A DNA stretch of 64,000 nucleotides, taken from NCBI RefSeq assembly GCF_900090195.1, contig NZ_LT607803.1, positions 3,870,229-3,934,228 on the forward strand. Reading direction: 5' to 3'. Both the position numbers and the translations under genes were made by a program. The notes beneath the pieces were generated by a model. It had not been told where the DNA came from. It worked only from the letters and a program-made list of their open reading frames with translations, and searched no databases. Shown piece by piece: positions 39,113-47,878 of this stretch. Within the stretch, counting starts at the first letter, position 1, and every line of letters begins with the position of its first letter. This DNA is from Variovorax sp. HW608 (GTDB taxonomy: Bacteria; Pseudomonadota; Gammaproteobacteria; Burkholderiales; Burkholderiaceae_C).

Positions 39113-40825
39113 TCAGAACTCCGCGCCTTCGAGCAGAAAGCGCACGCGCCGCACGCCCTGCCATTCATCGGCATCGAGACGGTAGGCGATCACCACGCGC
39201 GCCGGCAGCGGCTCGGTGTGGCCGAACCACATGCCGTCCACCGGCTTGCCCTGGTGCCTGAGCTTGAGCGCGAGGTGCTTCTCGCCCACCAGCCGCTGCG
39301 AGATGACCTCGACCTCCTCGCTGAAGGTCGGCGGTGCGAAGCCCTGCCCCCACACCTCGCGATGCAGCGTGTCGACCAGGTCGACACGCAGGTACTCGGG
39401 CGCGAGCGGCCCGTCGGTGTCGAGCCGGCGCGTGAGCGTGGCCGCGTCGAGCCACTCCTGCGCCACCTGCGCGAGCGCCTTCTCGAACACGGGGAACTGC
39501 TCGCGCGCCACCGTGCAGCCCGCCGCCATCGCATGGCCGCCGAAGCGCAGCAGCACGCCGGGATGCCGCTTGGCCACGAGGTCGAGCGCATCGCGCAGAT
39601 GAAAACCCGGAATCGACCGGCCCGAGCCCTTGAGCTCGTGTTCCTTGCCGTCCGCGCCGCTGGCCGCGAACACGAAGGTCGGCCGGTGGAAGCGCTCCTT
39701 GATGCGCGAGGCCACGATGCCCACCACGCCCTCGTGGAAGTCGGCGCCGAACACGCTGATCGCGGCCGGCGGCTGCCGGGTGTCATCGAACATCGACTCG
39801 GCCAGCCGCAGCGCCTGGTCGCGCATCCCGCCCTCGATGTCGCGGCGCTCGCGGTTGATGCCGTCGAGCATGCGCGCGAGCTCGTCGGCGCGGCCGGCGT
39901 CGTCGGTCAGCAGGCACTCGATGCCGAGCGTCATGTCGGCCAGCCGGCCGGCGGCATTGATGCGGGGCCCGAGCGCGAAGCCGAAGTCGAAGGTGGTCGC
40001 GATCGCCGTGTTGCGGCCCGCGGCCTTGAACAGGGCCGCGATGCCGGCGGGCATCGCGCCCGCGCGGATGCGGCGCAGGCCCTGCGCGACCAGCCGGCGG
40101 TTGTTGGCATCGAGCCGCACCACGTCGGCCACGGTGCCGAGCGCCACCAGCGGCAGCAGCGCGTCGAGCTTGGGCTGCTGCGCCTTGTCGAACACGCCGC
40201 GCCCGCGCAGTTCGGAGCGCAGGGCCATCAGCACGTAGAACATCACGCCGACGCCGGCGATGCTCTTGCTCTCGAAGGCGCAGCCGGGCTGGTTCGGATT
40301 CACCATCACATCGGCAGCCGGCAACTCGGCGCCGGGCAGGTGATGGTCGGTCACCAGTACCGAGAGCCCGCGCGCCTTCGCGGCGGCGACGCCTTCGACG
40401 CTCGCGATGCCGTTGTCGACGGTGATGAGCACGTCCGCGCCGCTGTCCGCGACGCGCTGGGCAATCGGCGGCGTGAGGCCATAGCCGTCGGTCACGCGGT
40501 CGGGCACGAGGTAGCTCGCATGCTTGGCGCCGAGCAGGCGCAGGCCGCGGATCGCGACAGCGCAGGCGGTCGCCCCGTCACAGTCGTAGTCGGCGACCAC
40601 GCACAGGCGCTTGTCGTCACGGATCGCATCCGCGAGCAGCAGCGCCGCTTCGCGCGCGCCACGCAGCGTGTCGGGCGGCAGCAGCAGGGCGAGTCCGTCG
40701 TCGAGCTCGGCCCGGCTCAGCACGCCGCGCGCCGCATAGAGACGCGCGAGCAGCGGATGCACACCGGCCTGCTCGAGCGCCCAGGCGCTGCGCGGAGGGA
40801 TGTCCCTGGCAATGATCTTCATCAT
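39113..40825 (-). CDS. recJ: Single-stranded-DNA-specific exonuclease RecJ
   Basis: A 570-residue 5'-to-3' exonuclease of the DHH family, used in recombination and mismatch repair. VVADYDCDGATACA carries the DxD motif, LITVDNGIASVEG follows, and VTDHHLPG is the DHH motif. NPNQPGC, GFALGPRINAAGRLAD and RFGGHAMAAGCTV (DHHA1, GGH motif) are all conserved. The ATG overlaps the upstream gene's stop (TGATG), so the two are coupled. Length is normal. Confidence 0.96.
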   Translation of the reverse strand: MMKIIARDIPPRSAWALEQAGVHPLLARLYAARGVLSRAELDDGLALLLPPDTLRGAREAALLLADAIRDDKRLCVVADYDCDGATACAVAIRGLRLLGAKHASYLVPDRVTDGYGLTPPIAQRVADSGADVLITVDNGIASVEGVAAAKARGLSVLVTDHHLPGAELPAADVMVNPNQPGCAFESKSIAGVGVMFYVLMALRSELRGRGVFDKAQQPKLDALLPLVALGTVADVVRLDANNRRLVAQGLRRIRAGAMPAGIAALFKAAGRNTAIATTFDFGFALGPRINAAGRLADMTLGIECLLTDDAGRADELARMLDGINRERRDIEGGMRDQALRLAESMFDDTRQPPAAISVFGADFHEGVVGIVASRIKERFHRPTFVFAASGADGKEHELKGSGRSIPGFHLRDALDLVAKRHPGVLLRFGGHAMAAGCTVAREQFPVFEKALAQVAQEWLDAATLTRRLDTDGPLAPEYLRVDLVDTLHREVWGQGFAPPTFSEEVEVISQRLVGEKHLALKLRHQGKPVDGMWFGHTEPLPARVVIAYRLDADEWQGVRRVRFLLEGAEF

Positions 40826-41796
40826 CACAGCGCCCCCAGCACGGCAGTGGGGGAAGGGCGGCTGAACATGCTGCGAAGGCGCTGACCGAGGCCGCGCGAT
40901 TGCACGCCGAAGCGCTGCGCACCGCGGTCTCCGCAGAGGGTGATCGCCACGTCCGCGCCGTTCACGCAGGCCGTGAGCAGTTCGAAGACCGGGCCGCTGT
41001 CGAGCGCCTGCCATGCGGCCGCCCATGCGACGCCGTCGTCGCGCAGTGCAGGCGCGCGCAACGCATCGGCTACCTCGGGCTCGGGCGAAGGGCTGGGCGC
41101 GAACGGGGTCGGCAAGCTGCCGGTGCCGCTGAGCCAGAAGGAGTTGATCGGCGGCACGCCGCGCGCCGTGCGCTCGTCGTTCACGCGCTCGGTGTAGAGG
41201 AGCATCTGCATTTCGTTCTGAAGGCGCCGCAAGGGCCGCGCCGCGTCGGACAGCGGCGACCACTCCGAAATCGGAAAGCCCACCGCGCGATCGATCGACG
41301 CCGTCGGAAGTCCGTCGAAGACCTGGCCGCACGCCAGCCAGCGGCCGGGCACCGACGAGGCATGCAGCGCGATGCCGTCTTCGGCGAAGAAGGGCTGCGC
41401 CACCGCGAGCAGCGCGGCGGATTCGGAGGCATCGATCTCGATCGCCGAGGGATCGCCGAGCACCACGTCGTCGATGCCGACCTGCCAGTGGCACAGCGTG
41501 GCGGCGCCCCAGCTCGCGCCGGCATCGATCGGCTGCAGGCCGAGCCTGCGCGCTTCCATTGCGGCCCACGGAATGCAGCCGTCGGCCGCGGAAATGCCCA
41601 GCGCCTTGGCCAGCGCGCGCTCGTGCGGCGGCGAAAGGGTGGTGTCGTCCTGCGTGTCGCCGCTGACCAGCGCCAGGCGCGAGAGCAGCGCTTCGAGCTT
41701 GGGCAGCCGCAGACCCGCCAGGGCTTCGCGGCAGGCGGGCGAGCCGCGGCCGGCAAAGGGAATCAGCAAATGGCGGGGGGAGGGCAGCGCAGACAT
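40825..41796 (-). CDS. Conserved hypothetical protein, COG4255-like (323 aa)
   Basis: A cytoplasmic protein beginning MSALPSPRHLLIPFAG, with a TERVNDERTARGVPPINSFWLSG segment that is its most conserved-looking block. Proteins of this kind are labelled phosphoglycerate mutase-related or regulatory in beta-proteobacterial genomes; I see no alkaline-phosphatase-type metal motif that would support catalysis. Its stop overlaps the recJ start, the usual arrangement in this group, which suggests a shared transcript and possibly a shared role. Confidence 0.75.
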   Translation of the reverse strand: MSALPSPRHLLIPFAGRGSPACREALAGLRLPKLEALLSRLALVSGDTQDDTTLSPPHERALAKALGISAADGCIPWAAMEARRLGLQPIDAGASWGAATLCHWQVGIDDVVLGDPSAIEIDASESAALLAVAQPFFAEDGIALHASSVPGRWLACGQVFDGLPTASIDRAVGFPISEWSPLSDAARPLRRLQNEMQMLLYTERVNDERTARGVPPINSFWLSGTGSLPTPFAPSPSPEPEVADALRAPALRDDGVAWAAAWQALDSGPVFELLTACVNGADVAITLCGDRGAQRFGVQSRGLGQRLRSMFSRPSPTAVLGAL

Positions 41797-41835
41797 GGGC
41801 CTATTGTCCGGGATGCCAAAATCGGCAGATGATCT

Positions 41836-41882
41836 GCCCCCACGCTCCTCACTTCGTGTATTCGCTGCCCCCCGAGGGGGCT
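41836..41882 (+). repeat. Dispersed intergenic repeat, copy B
   Basis: Shares the core of copy A (7124-7170): CCCCCACGCTC, CACTTCGTGTATTCGCTG and a C-run/G-run hairpin. One base differs in the upstream part and the hairpin is slightly shorter. As in copy A, downstream of it come further hairpins and a GGCGGCCCGTCGGG-type stretch that leads directly into a start codon. Confidence 0.72.
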
Positions 41883-41884
41883 GA

Positions 41885-42001
41885 ATGCCGCGGCTCCAAG
41901 CCTGCCTGCGCAGGCTTGGACGGCATGAAGAGCCGCTGCGTCTCGCAGCGGCGCGGCCTGCAGGGCCAGGCCTCCCTAGGGGCGGCCCGTCGGGAGGCCT
42001 G
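41885..42001 (+). promoter_or_regulatory. Hairpin-rich leader of lolC
   Basis: Three strong stems occur in a row. The first is 41885-41926 (TCCAAGCCTGC/GCAGGCTTGGA inside ATGCCG/CGGCAT). The second is 41932-41952 (GCCGCTGCG/CGCAGCGGC). The third is 41968-42000 (AGGCCTCCC/GGGAGGCCT). The right arm of the third contains the lolC ribosome-binding site GGGAGG, four bases before the ATG, so pairing would block translation. Confidence 0.55.
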
Positions 42002-43258
42002 ATGCGACTTCCCTACGAACTGCAACTCGGCTGGCGTTACACGCGCGCCGGCCGGGCGACGCGGCGCAACGGCTTCATCAACTTCATCTCGGGCGTGTCG
42101 ATGTTCGGCATCGCACTCGGCGTTGCGGCGCTGATCATCGTGCTCAGCGTGATGAACGGCTTCCAGAAGGAAGTGACCGACCGCATGCTCGGCGTCATCT
42201 CGCACATCGAGATCTTCTCGCGCGATGGCCAGGCGCTCGGCGACATCGACGCGATCATGGCCGACGCGCGCAAGAATCCCGAGGTGATCGGTGTCGCGCC
42301 CTTCATCGCCGCGCAGGCGCTGATCGCGCGCGGCGAGGACATGAAGGGCGCGATCATCCGCGGCATCGAGCCCAAGCTCGAAGGCCAGGTGACCGATCTC
42401 TCCACTACCGCGCAGAACGGTGCGCTGGACAAGCTGGTGCCGGGCCAGTTCGGCATCGTGCTCGGCGTCGAGCTGGCGCGCTCGCTCTTCGTGCGCGAAG
42501 GCGATCAGGTCACGCTGGTGGCGCCGGGCGGGCAGGTCACGCCGGCCGGCGTGGTGCCGCGCCTGAAGCAGTTCACCGTGGTCGGCACCTTCGATTCGGG
42601 CCACTACGAGTACGACTCGTCGCTGGCGATGATCCACGAGCAGGATGCGGCACGCGTCTTCCGCCTCGAAGGGCCGAGCGGCGTGCGCCTCAAGCTCAAG
42701 GACCTGCATCAGTCACGCGAAGTGGCGGAGGAGCTCGCCGCCACGCTGCCGGGCCAGTTCCTGATCCGCGACTGGACGCGCGCGAACAAGACCTGGTTCG
42801 CGGCGGTGCAGGTCGAGAAACGCATGATGTTCATCATCCTCACGCTGATCGTCGCGGTGGCGGCCTTCAACCTCGTGTCCACGCTGGTGATGACGGTGAC
42901 CGACAAGCGCGCCGACATCGCGATCCTGCGCACGCTGGGTTCGAGCCCGAAGAGCATCATGGGCATCTTCGTCGTGCAGGGCGCGATGGTCGGCGTCATG
43001 GGCACGCTCGGCGGGCTGCTGCTGGGCCTGGGCATCGCCTACAACATCGACGTGATCGTGCCGGCGCTGGAGCGGCTCTTCCACGCCAGCTTCCTGCCGA
43101 AGGACATCTACCTCATCAGCCAGATGCCGAGCGATCCGCAGCGCGGCGACATCATCCCGATCACCGTGATCTCGCTGATCCTCGCCTTCGTCGCCACGCT
43201 CTACCCGAGCTGGCGCGCGAGCCGCGTCAATCCCGCGGAGGCGCTGCGTTATGAATGA
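42002..43258 (+). CDS. lolC: Lipoprotein-releasing ABC transporter permease LolC/E
   Basis: A 418-residue inner-membrane protein that releases lipoproteins to the carrier LolA. It has one N-terminal helix ([24 protein letters not shown]), a large periplasmic MacB-like domain ([14 protein letters not shown] onward), and three C-terminal helices with [21 protein letters not shown], ending in [12 protein letters not shown]. Only one LolC/E-type permease is present, so it may work as a homodimer, as in many beta-proteobacteria with a merged LolF. It overlaps lolD by eight bases. Confidence 0.94.
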   Translation: MRLPYELQLGWRYTRAGRATRRNGFINFISGVSMFGIALGVAALIIVLSVMNGFQKEVTDRMLGVISHIEIFSRDGQALGDIDAIMADARKNPEVIGVAPFIAAQALIARGEDMKGAIIRGIEPKLEGQVTDLSTTAQNGALDKLVPGQFGIVLGVELARSLFVREGDQVTLVAPGGQVTPAGVVPRLKQFTVVGTFDSGHYEYDSSLAMIHEQDAARVFRLEGPSGVRLKLKDLHQSREVAEELAATLPGQFLIRDWTRANKTWFAAVQVEKRMMFIILTLIVAVAAFNLVSTLVMTVTDKRADIAILRTLGSSPKSIMGIFVVQGAMVGVMGTLGGLLLGLGIAYNIDVIVPALERLFHASFLPKDIYLISQMPSDPQRGDIIPITVISLILAFVATLYPSWRASRVNPAEALRYE

Positions 43259-43946
43259 GGTGAAGAAGAACGGCGTGGTGCTGAAGGTCCGCGCGCTGAC
43301 CAAGCGCTTCCACGAAGGCCGCAGCATCGACCTGACGGTGCTGCACGGCGTGGACCTGGACGTGCATGCGGGCGAGACGGTGGCCATCGTCGGTGCCTCC
43401 GGCTCGGGCAAGAGCACGCTGCTGCATCTGATGGGCGGGCTCGATGCGCCCACGAGCGGCAGCGTCGAGCTGCATGGCGAGAACATGGCGCTGGTCGATG
43501 CCGCCGAGCAGGGGCGGCTGCGCAACATGCACCTGGGCTTCGTCTACCAGTTCCACCATCTGCTGCCGGAATTCACCGCGCTCGACAACGTCGCGATGCC
43601 GCTGCGGATCCGCCGCATGCCGCCGGCCGAGGCGCATCAGGTCGCAGCCGACATGCTGCGCGCCGTGGGCCTGGGAGAGCGTGTGCAGCATCGGCCTTCG
43701 GAACTGTCGGGGGGCGAGCGCCAGCGCGTGGCGATCGCGCGTGCGCTGGTCACGCAGCCCGACTGCGTGCTGGCGGACGAGCCCACCGGCAACCTGGATC
43801 GCGCCACGGCGGATGCGGTCTTTGCGCTGATGCTGCGTCTCGCGCACGAGCGCCGCACGGCCTTCGTGCTGGTGACGCACGACGAGAGCCTGGCGGCGAA
43901 GTGTGATCGGGTGTTGAGGTTGACTGCCGGACGGCTGGCGAACTGA
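43251..43946 (+). CDS. lolD: Lipoprotein-releasing ABC transporter ATPase LolD
   Basis: A 231-residue ATPase. Walker A is GASGSGKST, the Q-loop is [18 protein letters not shown] with the LolD-specific FHHLLPEF, the signature is [15 protein letters not shown], and Walker B is [11 protein letters not shown]. Partner of LolC encoded just upstream; the overlap indicates translational coupling. The next gene is convergent, with ten bases between stops. Confidence 0.96.
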   Translation: MNEVKKNGVVLKVRALTKRFHEGRSIDLTVLHGVDLDVHAGETVAIVGASGSGKSTLLHLMGGLDAPTSGSVELHGENMALVDAAEQGRLRNMHLGFVYQFHHLLPEFTALDNVAMPLRIRRMPPAEAHQVAADMLRAVGLGERVQHRPSELSGGERQRVAIARALVTQPDCVLADEPTGNLDRATADAVFALMLRLAHERRTAFVLVTHDESLAAKCDRVLRLTAGRLAN

Positions 43947-43956
43947 GTCTTGCTGG

Positions 43957-44727
43957 TCAGAACTTGAAGCCGACGCCTGCGTACAGGCCGCCCATGCTCG
44001 CCTTGAGCACCGGTGCGTCGTCGCGCTTGAAGTGGAAATAGCGGTAGCCGAACTTGAACGTCGTGGCGTTCGAATAGCGGTAGTTCGCGCCGGCAATCGC
44101 CTGCCAGCTCAGTTCGGAGCCGCCCCCTCCGACATCGAGGTAGCCCAGCAACGACCACTTGTCGTCGAGCGGCATGAGCGCGCGGCCGCCGACGACGCCA
44201 TCCCACCAGCCCTTGCTCCGCGTTCCGCCAACCGTCCCTGGCAGGGACAGGGCGCTGACCTCGAGGTCTGTCTTGGCATGGAGATAGCGGGCGCCGCCGA
44301 GCAGGTCGACCGCGACAGGGCCGTCCGCCAGGCGATAGAGCCCGAGGAAGGTCCAGATCTGCTGGGTGTACGTCAAGTCGAGGCTCGAGAATGGCGTGAG
44401 CGCCGCGGCCGCGGGCGAGCCCGTGACGCCGAGCTTCACGTACTGGACGTCCATCAGCGCGCCCCATGGACCCTTGCGTGCCTCGATGGCGCCCATGCCG
44501 GCGAAGTCCAGACCCGTGTGAAAGACGGGGAAAGGAGGGGTGCTTCCGTTCGATCCCGAGGCGCCGACGTCCACGTGCAGCGGCATGGTCGAGAGCCACA
44601 GGTAGGGTGTGATCTCCAGTTGCCAGGCCGAACCCGGATCGCTGACCTGGGCTGCCACGGGCAGGCAGCAAATGCTGCCCGCCAGGGCGAAGAACTTCGA
44701 AAGACCGGACCGCTTCAGCGCTTTCAT
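43957..44727 (-). CDS. Predicted outer-membrane beta-barrel protein (256 aa)
   Basis: A signal peptide (LSKFFALAGSICCLPVAAQ) is followed by a barrel-like series of aromatic-flanked strands: WQLEITPYLWLSTMPLHVDV, LMDVQYVKLGV, LDLTYTQQIWTFLGLYRL, TTFKFGYRYFHFKRD. It ends in LYAGVGFKF with a terminal phenylalanine, which targets BamA. ITPYLWLSTMPL and GARYLHAKTDLEVS resemble a common family of uncharacterised OmpA/OmpW-like barrels. Two cysteines in the signal region (ICCLP) are not at a lipobox. The ligand is unknown. Confidence 0.8.
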   Translation of the reverse strand: MKALKRSGLSKFFALAGSICCLPVAAQVSDPGSAWQLEITPYLWLSTMPLHVDVGASGSNGSTPPFPVFHTGLDFAGMGAIEARKGPWGALMDVQYVKLGVTGSPAAAALTPFSSLDLTYTQQIWTFLGLYRLADGPVAVDLLGGARYLHAKTDLEVSALSLPGTVGGTRSKGWWDGVVGGRALMPLDDKWSLLGYLDVGGGGSELSWQAIAGANYRYSNATTFKFGYRYFHFKRDDAPVLKASMGGLYAGVGFKF

Positions 44728-44836
44728 AGGGCTCCTTGCACCCCCGTCGTGCAGGAGCGGGGCGCATCATCACATTGCCGTCGCCGCATGGCAAATTTTT
44801 ACGGCGAGCAACGTGAGGCGCGGGGGCGGCCGCAGC

Positions 44837-45874
44837 TCAGAGGATGCGGTTGAACCAGAGCAGCGAGAGTCCGGCCGACAGCAGCGCGAGCCCGGCGGCC
44901 GCCATCGCGAACAGCGCCGAGATCTCGGTTTCCTTCTTCTCGACCGTGAGGCGCGAACTCAGGGCGGTGTAGACCTTCTTCAGGTCGGTGGCGGTGCCGG
45001 CGTAGAAATACTCGGCGTTCGTCTTGTTGGCGATCGCCTTGAGCGTTTCCTCGTCGAGCCGCACGCGCATCGACCAGCCTTCGAAGCCGATGGTCTCGCC
45101 GTCCACCGTGCCGATGCCAACGGTATAGACGCGCACGCCGTGATCGGCCGCCACCTTCGCCGCGTCGAGCGGATCGACGCCGGTGGTGCGTTGGCCGTCG
45201 GTCAGCATGATGATCGCCGCCGAGGTGTACGAGCCCGGCGCGACCGGTGTGAAATCCTTCTGCGGCTTGCCCGCGCGGTCGATCGGCGTGCCGCGCTCGC
45301 GGCTCTGCGGGCCGAAGTCGGAGATGTCGATGCCCGCATCCGGGAACAGCGTGGCGAGCGACACCACGATGGCGTTGCCGGTCGCGGTCGCGCGCTGGAG
45401 CTGGAAGGAGTCGATCGCGGTGATCAGGTCTTCGCGGTTGGTGGTCGGCAACTGCGCCACCTGTGCGCTGCCGGCGAACGCGACGATGCCGACCTTCACG
45501 GTGCGCGGCAGTTCCTTGATGAAGCTCTTCGCCGCTTCCTGCGCGGCCACGAGCCGGTTGGGCTGCACGTCGGCCGCACGCATGCTGCCTGACACATCCA
45601 TCGCGAGGATGATGGTCTGCTGGTTCGACGGCAGCACCACCACCGCCATGGGCCGCGCGGCGGCGATCAGCATCGCCGCGAGCGCGAGCATGAAGAGCAA
45701 GGGCGGAATGTGGCGGCGGATCGTCTGGCCCGCGCCCATCGCCTCGCGCACGATCGACAGGCTCGCATAGCGCAGCGCGAGCTTCTTCTTGCGCCGCAGC
45801 AGCCACAGGTACAGCAGCACCAGCAGCGGCAGCGCCAGCAGCAGCCAGAGAAATTGGGGCCAGAGGAAATTCAT
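44837..45874 (-). CDS. VWA domain inner-membrane protein (BatA-like)
   Basis: A 345-residue protein. Two N-terminal helices (FLWLLLALPLLVLLYLWLL and PPLLFMLALAAMLIAAARP) flank a linker. A von Willebrand factor A domain follows, with the MIDAS motif DVSGSM (93-98), T in TATGN and the IIMLTDGQ strand. A last helix (ALFAMAAAGLALLSAGLSLLW) anchors the C-terminus. Such proteins act with MoxR ATPases and DUF58 proteins, both encoded directly upstream, as chaperone-like complexes. The ATG overlaps the DUF58 stop by four bases. Confidence 0.9.
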   Translation of the reverse strand: MNFLWPQFLWLLLALPLLVLLYLWLLRRKKKLALRYASLSIVREAMGAGQTIRRHIPPLLFMLALAAMLIAAARPMAVVVLPSNQQTIILAMDVSGSMRAADVQPNRLVAAQEAAKSFIKELPRTVKVGIVAFAGSAQVAQLPTTNREDLITAIDSFQLQRATATGNAIVVSLATLFPDAGIDISDFGPQSRERGTPIDRAGKPQKDFTPVAPGSYTSAAIIMLTDGQRTTGVDPLDAAKVAADHGVRVYTVGIGTVDGETIGFEGWSMRVRLDEETLKAIANKTNAEYFYAGTATDLKKVYTALSSRLTVEKKETEISALFAMAAAGLALLSAGLSLLWFNRIL

Positions 45875-46863
45875 GCTGCCACCACGGTCGAGTTCGCAGG
45901 CCCGGTGCGCACGCGACGCTTTCGCATGTCGGCGAATCGCACGATGGCCTCCACCAGGTCATCGTCGGTCGAGAGTTCGAGCGTGTCAACGCCCACCTTC
46001 GCCAGCGATTCGCGCAGCGTGACTTCGCGCTCGGCTGCCAGGCGCGCAAACCGTTTGCGAAAGCCCGCGTCGTGCGTGTCGACCCAGAGCTGCTCGCCGG
46101 TTTCGGCGTCGCGCAGCGGCACCAGGCCGAGATCGGGGAGGTCGATTTCGAGCGGGTCGAACAGGCGCACCGCGACCACGTCGTGGCGCTGCGCGAGACG
46201 GCCGAGCGGCCGCTCCCATCCGGGCTCGCTCAGGAAATCGGACACCACGAACACGGTCGAGCGGCGCGGCATCAGCACCGCGGCGGCCTGGAGCAGCTCG
46301 GCCAGCCGGGTCATGCCCTGTTGGTTGACCTCCGCCTTGGAAGAGCGCCGCTGCATGGCGTGCAGCAGCTGCAGCACGTGGCGGCGGCCGGTGCGCGGGG
46401 GAATCACGGCTTCGACGTCCGAGCCGTAGAGCATGGCGCCGACGCGGTTGCCGTGCCGCGTGAGCAGCCGCGCGATCACGCCGACGAAGCCGGCCGAGAT
46501 CTCGCGCTTGGCACGCGCGCCGGAGCCGAAATCCACCGATCGGCTCAGGTCGAGCACGAACCATGCGGCCATCTCGCGGTCTTCGGTGAAGACGCGCACG
46601 TAGGGCGTCTGCAGCCGAGCGGTGACGTTCCAGTCGATGTGCCGCACGTCGTCGTGGTGCTGGTACTCGCGCAGGTCGGCGAGGTCGAGGCCGGTGCCGC
46701 GCATCAGCGTGCGGTAATCGCCCTGCAGCAGGCCGTCGAGGCGGCGGATCACGGTCCATTCGAGCCGGCGCAGCGCGCGTTCGACGCCGCTCGCCGCGGC
46801 CTCGGCGGCCGCGAGCGCTTCGTCGTTGGCGGCTTTCGCGCGCCTAGGCCACCAGCTTTTCAT
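45871..46863 (-). CDS. DUF58 domain protein
   Basis: A 330-residue protein with the DUF58 signature LADLREYQHHDDVRHIDWNVTARL, followed by a VWA-like fold: WFVLDLSRSVDFGSGARAK holds the degenerate metal site and STVFVVSDFLSEPGW is a later strand. No membrane segment. It overlaps the moxR 3' end by 20 bases and the VWA gene by four, so all three are co-expressed. DUF58 proteins are the standard partners of MoxR ATPases; the molecular role is not firmly known. Confidence 0.9.
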   Translation of the reverse strand: MKSWWPRRAKAANDEALAAAEAAASGVERALRRLEWTVIRRLDGLLQGDYRTLMRGTGLDLADLREYQHHDDVRHIDWNVTARLQTPYVRVFTEDREMAAWFVLDLSRSVDFGSGARAKREISAGFVGVIARLLTRHGNRVGAMLYGSDVEAVIPPRTGRRHVLQLLHAMQRRSSKAEVNQQGMTRLAELLQAAAVLMPRRSTVFVVSDFLSEPGWERPLGRLAQRHDVVAVRLFDPLEIDLPDLGLVPLRDAETGEQLWVDTHDAGFRKRFARLAAEREVTLRESLAKVGVDTLELSTDDDLVEAIVRFADMRKRRVRTGPANSTVVAA

Positions 46864-47854
46864 GCTCGAGCGGCTTCGCGGGCGCGGGCACGGCCCGCAT
46901 GACCTTGTCGATGAGGCTGTCGGGCGTGAGGCCCTCGGAGAGTCCTTCGTAGGACATCGTGACGCGGTGCCGCATCACATCGGGCACCAGCGCGGTCATG
47001 TCCTCGGGCAGCGCGTAGCTCCGGCCGCGCAGCAGGGCCATCGCGCGCGCGCCTTCGGTGAGGCTGATGCTCGCGCGCGGGCTCGCGCCGAAGGTGATGA
47101 AGCGGCGCAGATCCTTCAGGCCATGCTTCTCCGGCGCGCGCGTGGCTGACACGAGCCTGACCGCGTACTGGATCAGCGATGGATCGACATAGACGCGGCG
47201 CGCTTCGGCCTGCAGCGCGGCGAGCTGGTCGGTCGTCGCCACGGCCGCGGCCGCGACCGGCGGGCCGATCACGCGCTCGACGATCACGAACTCTTCCTCG
47301 TCCGTCGGGTAGTCGACCAGCACCTTCATCATGAAGCGGTCAACCTGCGCCTCGGGCAGCGGGTAGGTGCCTTCGGTCTCGATCGGGTTCTGCGTCGCCA
47401 TCACGAGGAAGGGACGCGGCACCGGGTGCGTCTCGCCGGCGATCGTGACCTGGCGTTCCTGCATCACTTCGAGCAGCGCGCTCTGCACCTTGGCCGGCGC
47501 GCGGTTGATTTCGTCCGCCAACAGCAGGTTGGCGAAGACCGGGCCGAGCGAGGTGCTGAAGTCGCCGGTCTTCTGGTTGTAGATGCGCGTGCCGACCAGG
47601 TCCGCCGGCACCAGGTCGGGCGTGAACTGGATGCGCTTGAACTGTCCGCGCACGGTGTCGGCGAGAGTCTTGACCGTCAGCGTCTTCGCAAGGCCCGGCA
47701 CGCCTTCGACCAGCAGGTGGCCGTTGGCCAGCATGGCGACCATCACCCGCTCGAGAAACCGGTCCTGGCCGACGACGACGCGCTTGACCTGATAGAGGAT
47801 CTGCTCCATCAGCTCGGCCGTGGATGCGGAGGTCGATTCGGTTTCGGTGCTCAT
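46844..47854 (-). CDS. MoxR-family AAA+ ATPase
   Basis: A 336-residue ATPase. Walker A is EGVPGLAKT (50-58). FKRIQFTPDLVPADLVGTRI is the MoxR-type substrate loop. LLADEINRAPAKVQSALLEV holds Walker B, ATQNPIETEGTYPLPEAQVDRF holds sensor 1 and the arginine finger, and a C-terminal lid domain follows. First gene of a leftward moxR-DUF58-VWA row. Other members often found with it (BatB/C/D/E, a transglutaminase) are absent. Confidence 0.93.
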   Translation of the reverse strand: MSTETESTSASTAELMEQILYQVKRVVVGQDRFLERVMVAMLANGHLLVEGVPGLAKTLTVKTLADTVRGQFKRIQFTPDLVPADLVGTRIYNQKTGDFSTSLGPVFANLLLADEINRAPAKVQSALLEVMQERQVTIAGETHPVPRPFLVMATQNPIETEGTYPLPEAQVDRFMMKVLVDYPTDEEEFVIVERVIGPPVAAAAVATTDQLAALQAEARRVYVDPSLIQYAVRLVSATRAPEKHGLKDLRRFITFGASPRASISLTEGARAMALLRGRSYALPEDMTALVPDVMRHRVTMSYEGLSEGLTPDSLIDKVMRAVPAPAKPLEHEKLVA

Positions 47855-47878
47855 GCGAGTGCTCTTTCTTTCGAAGGG

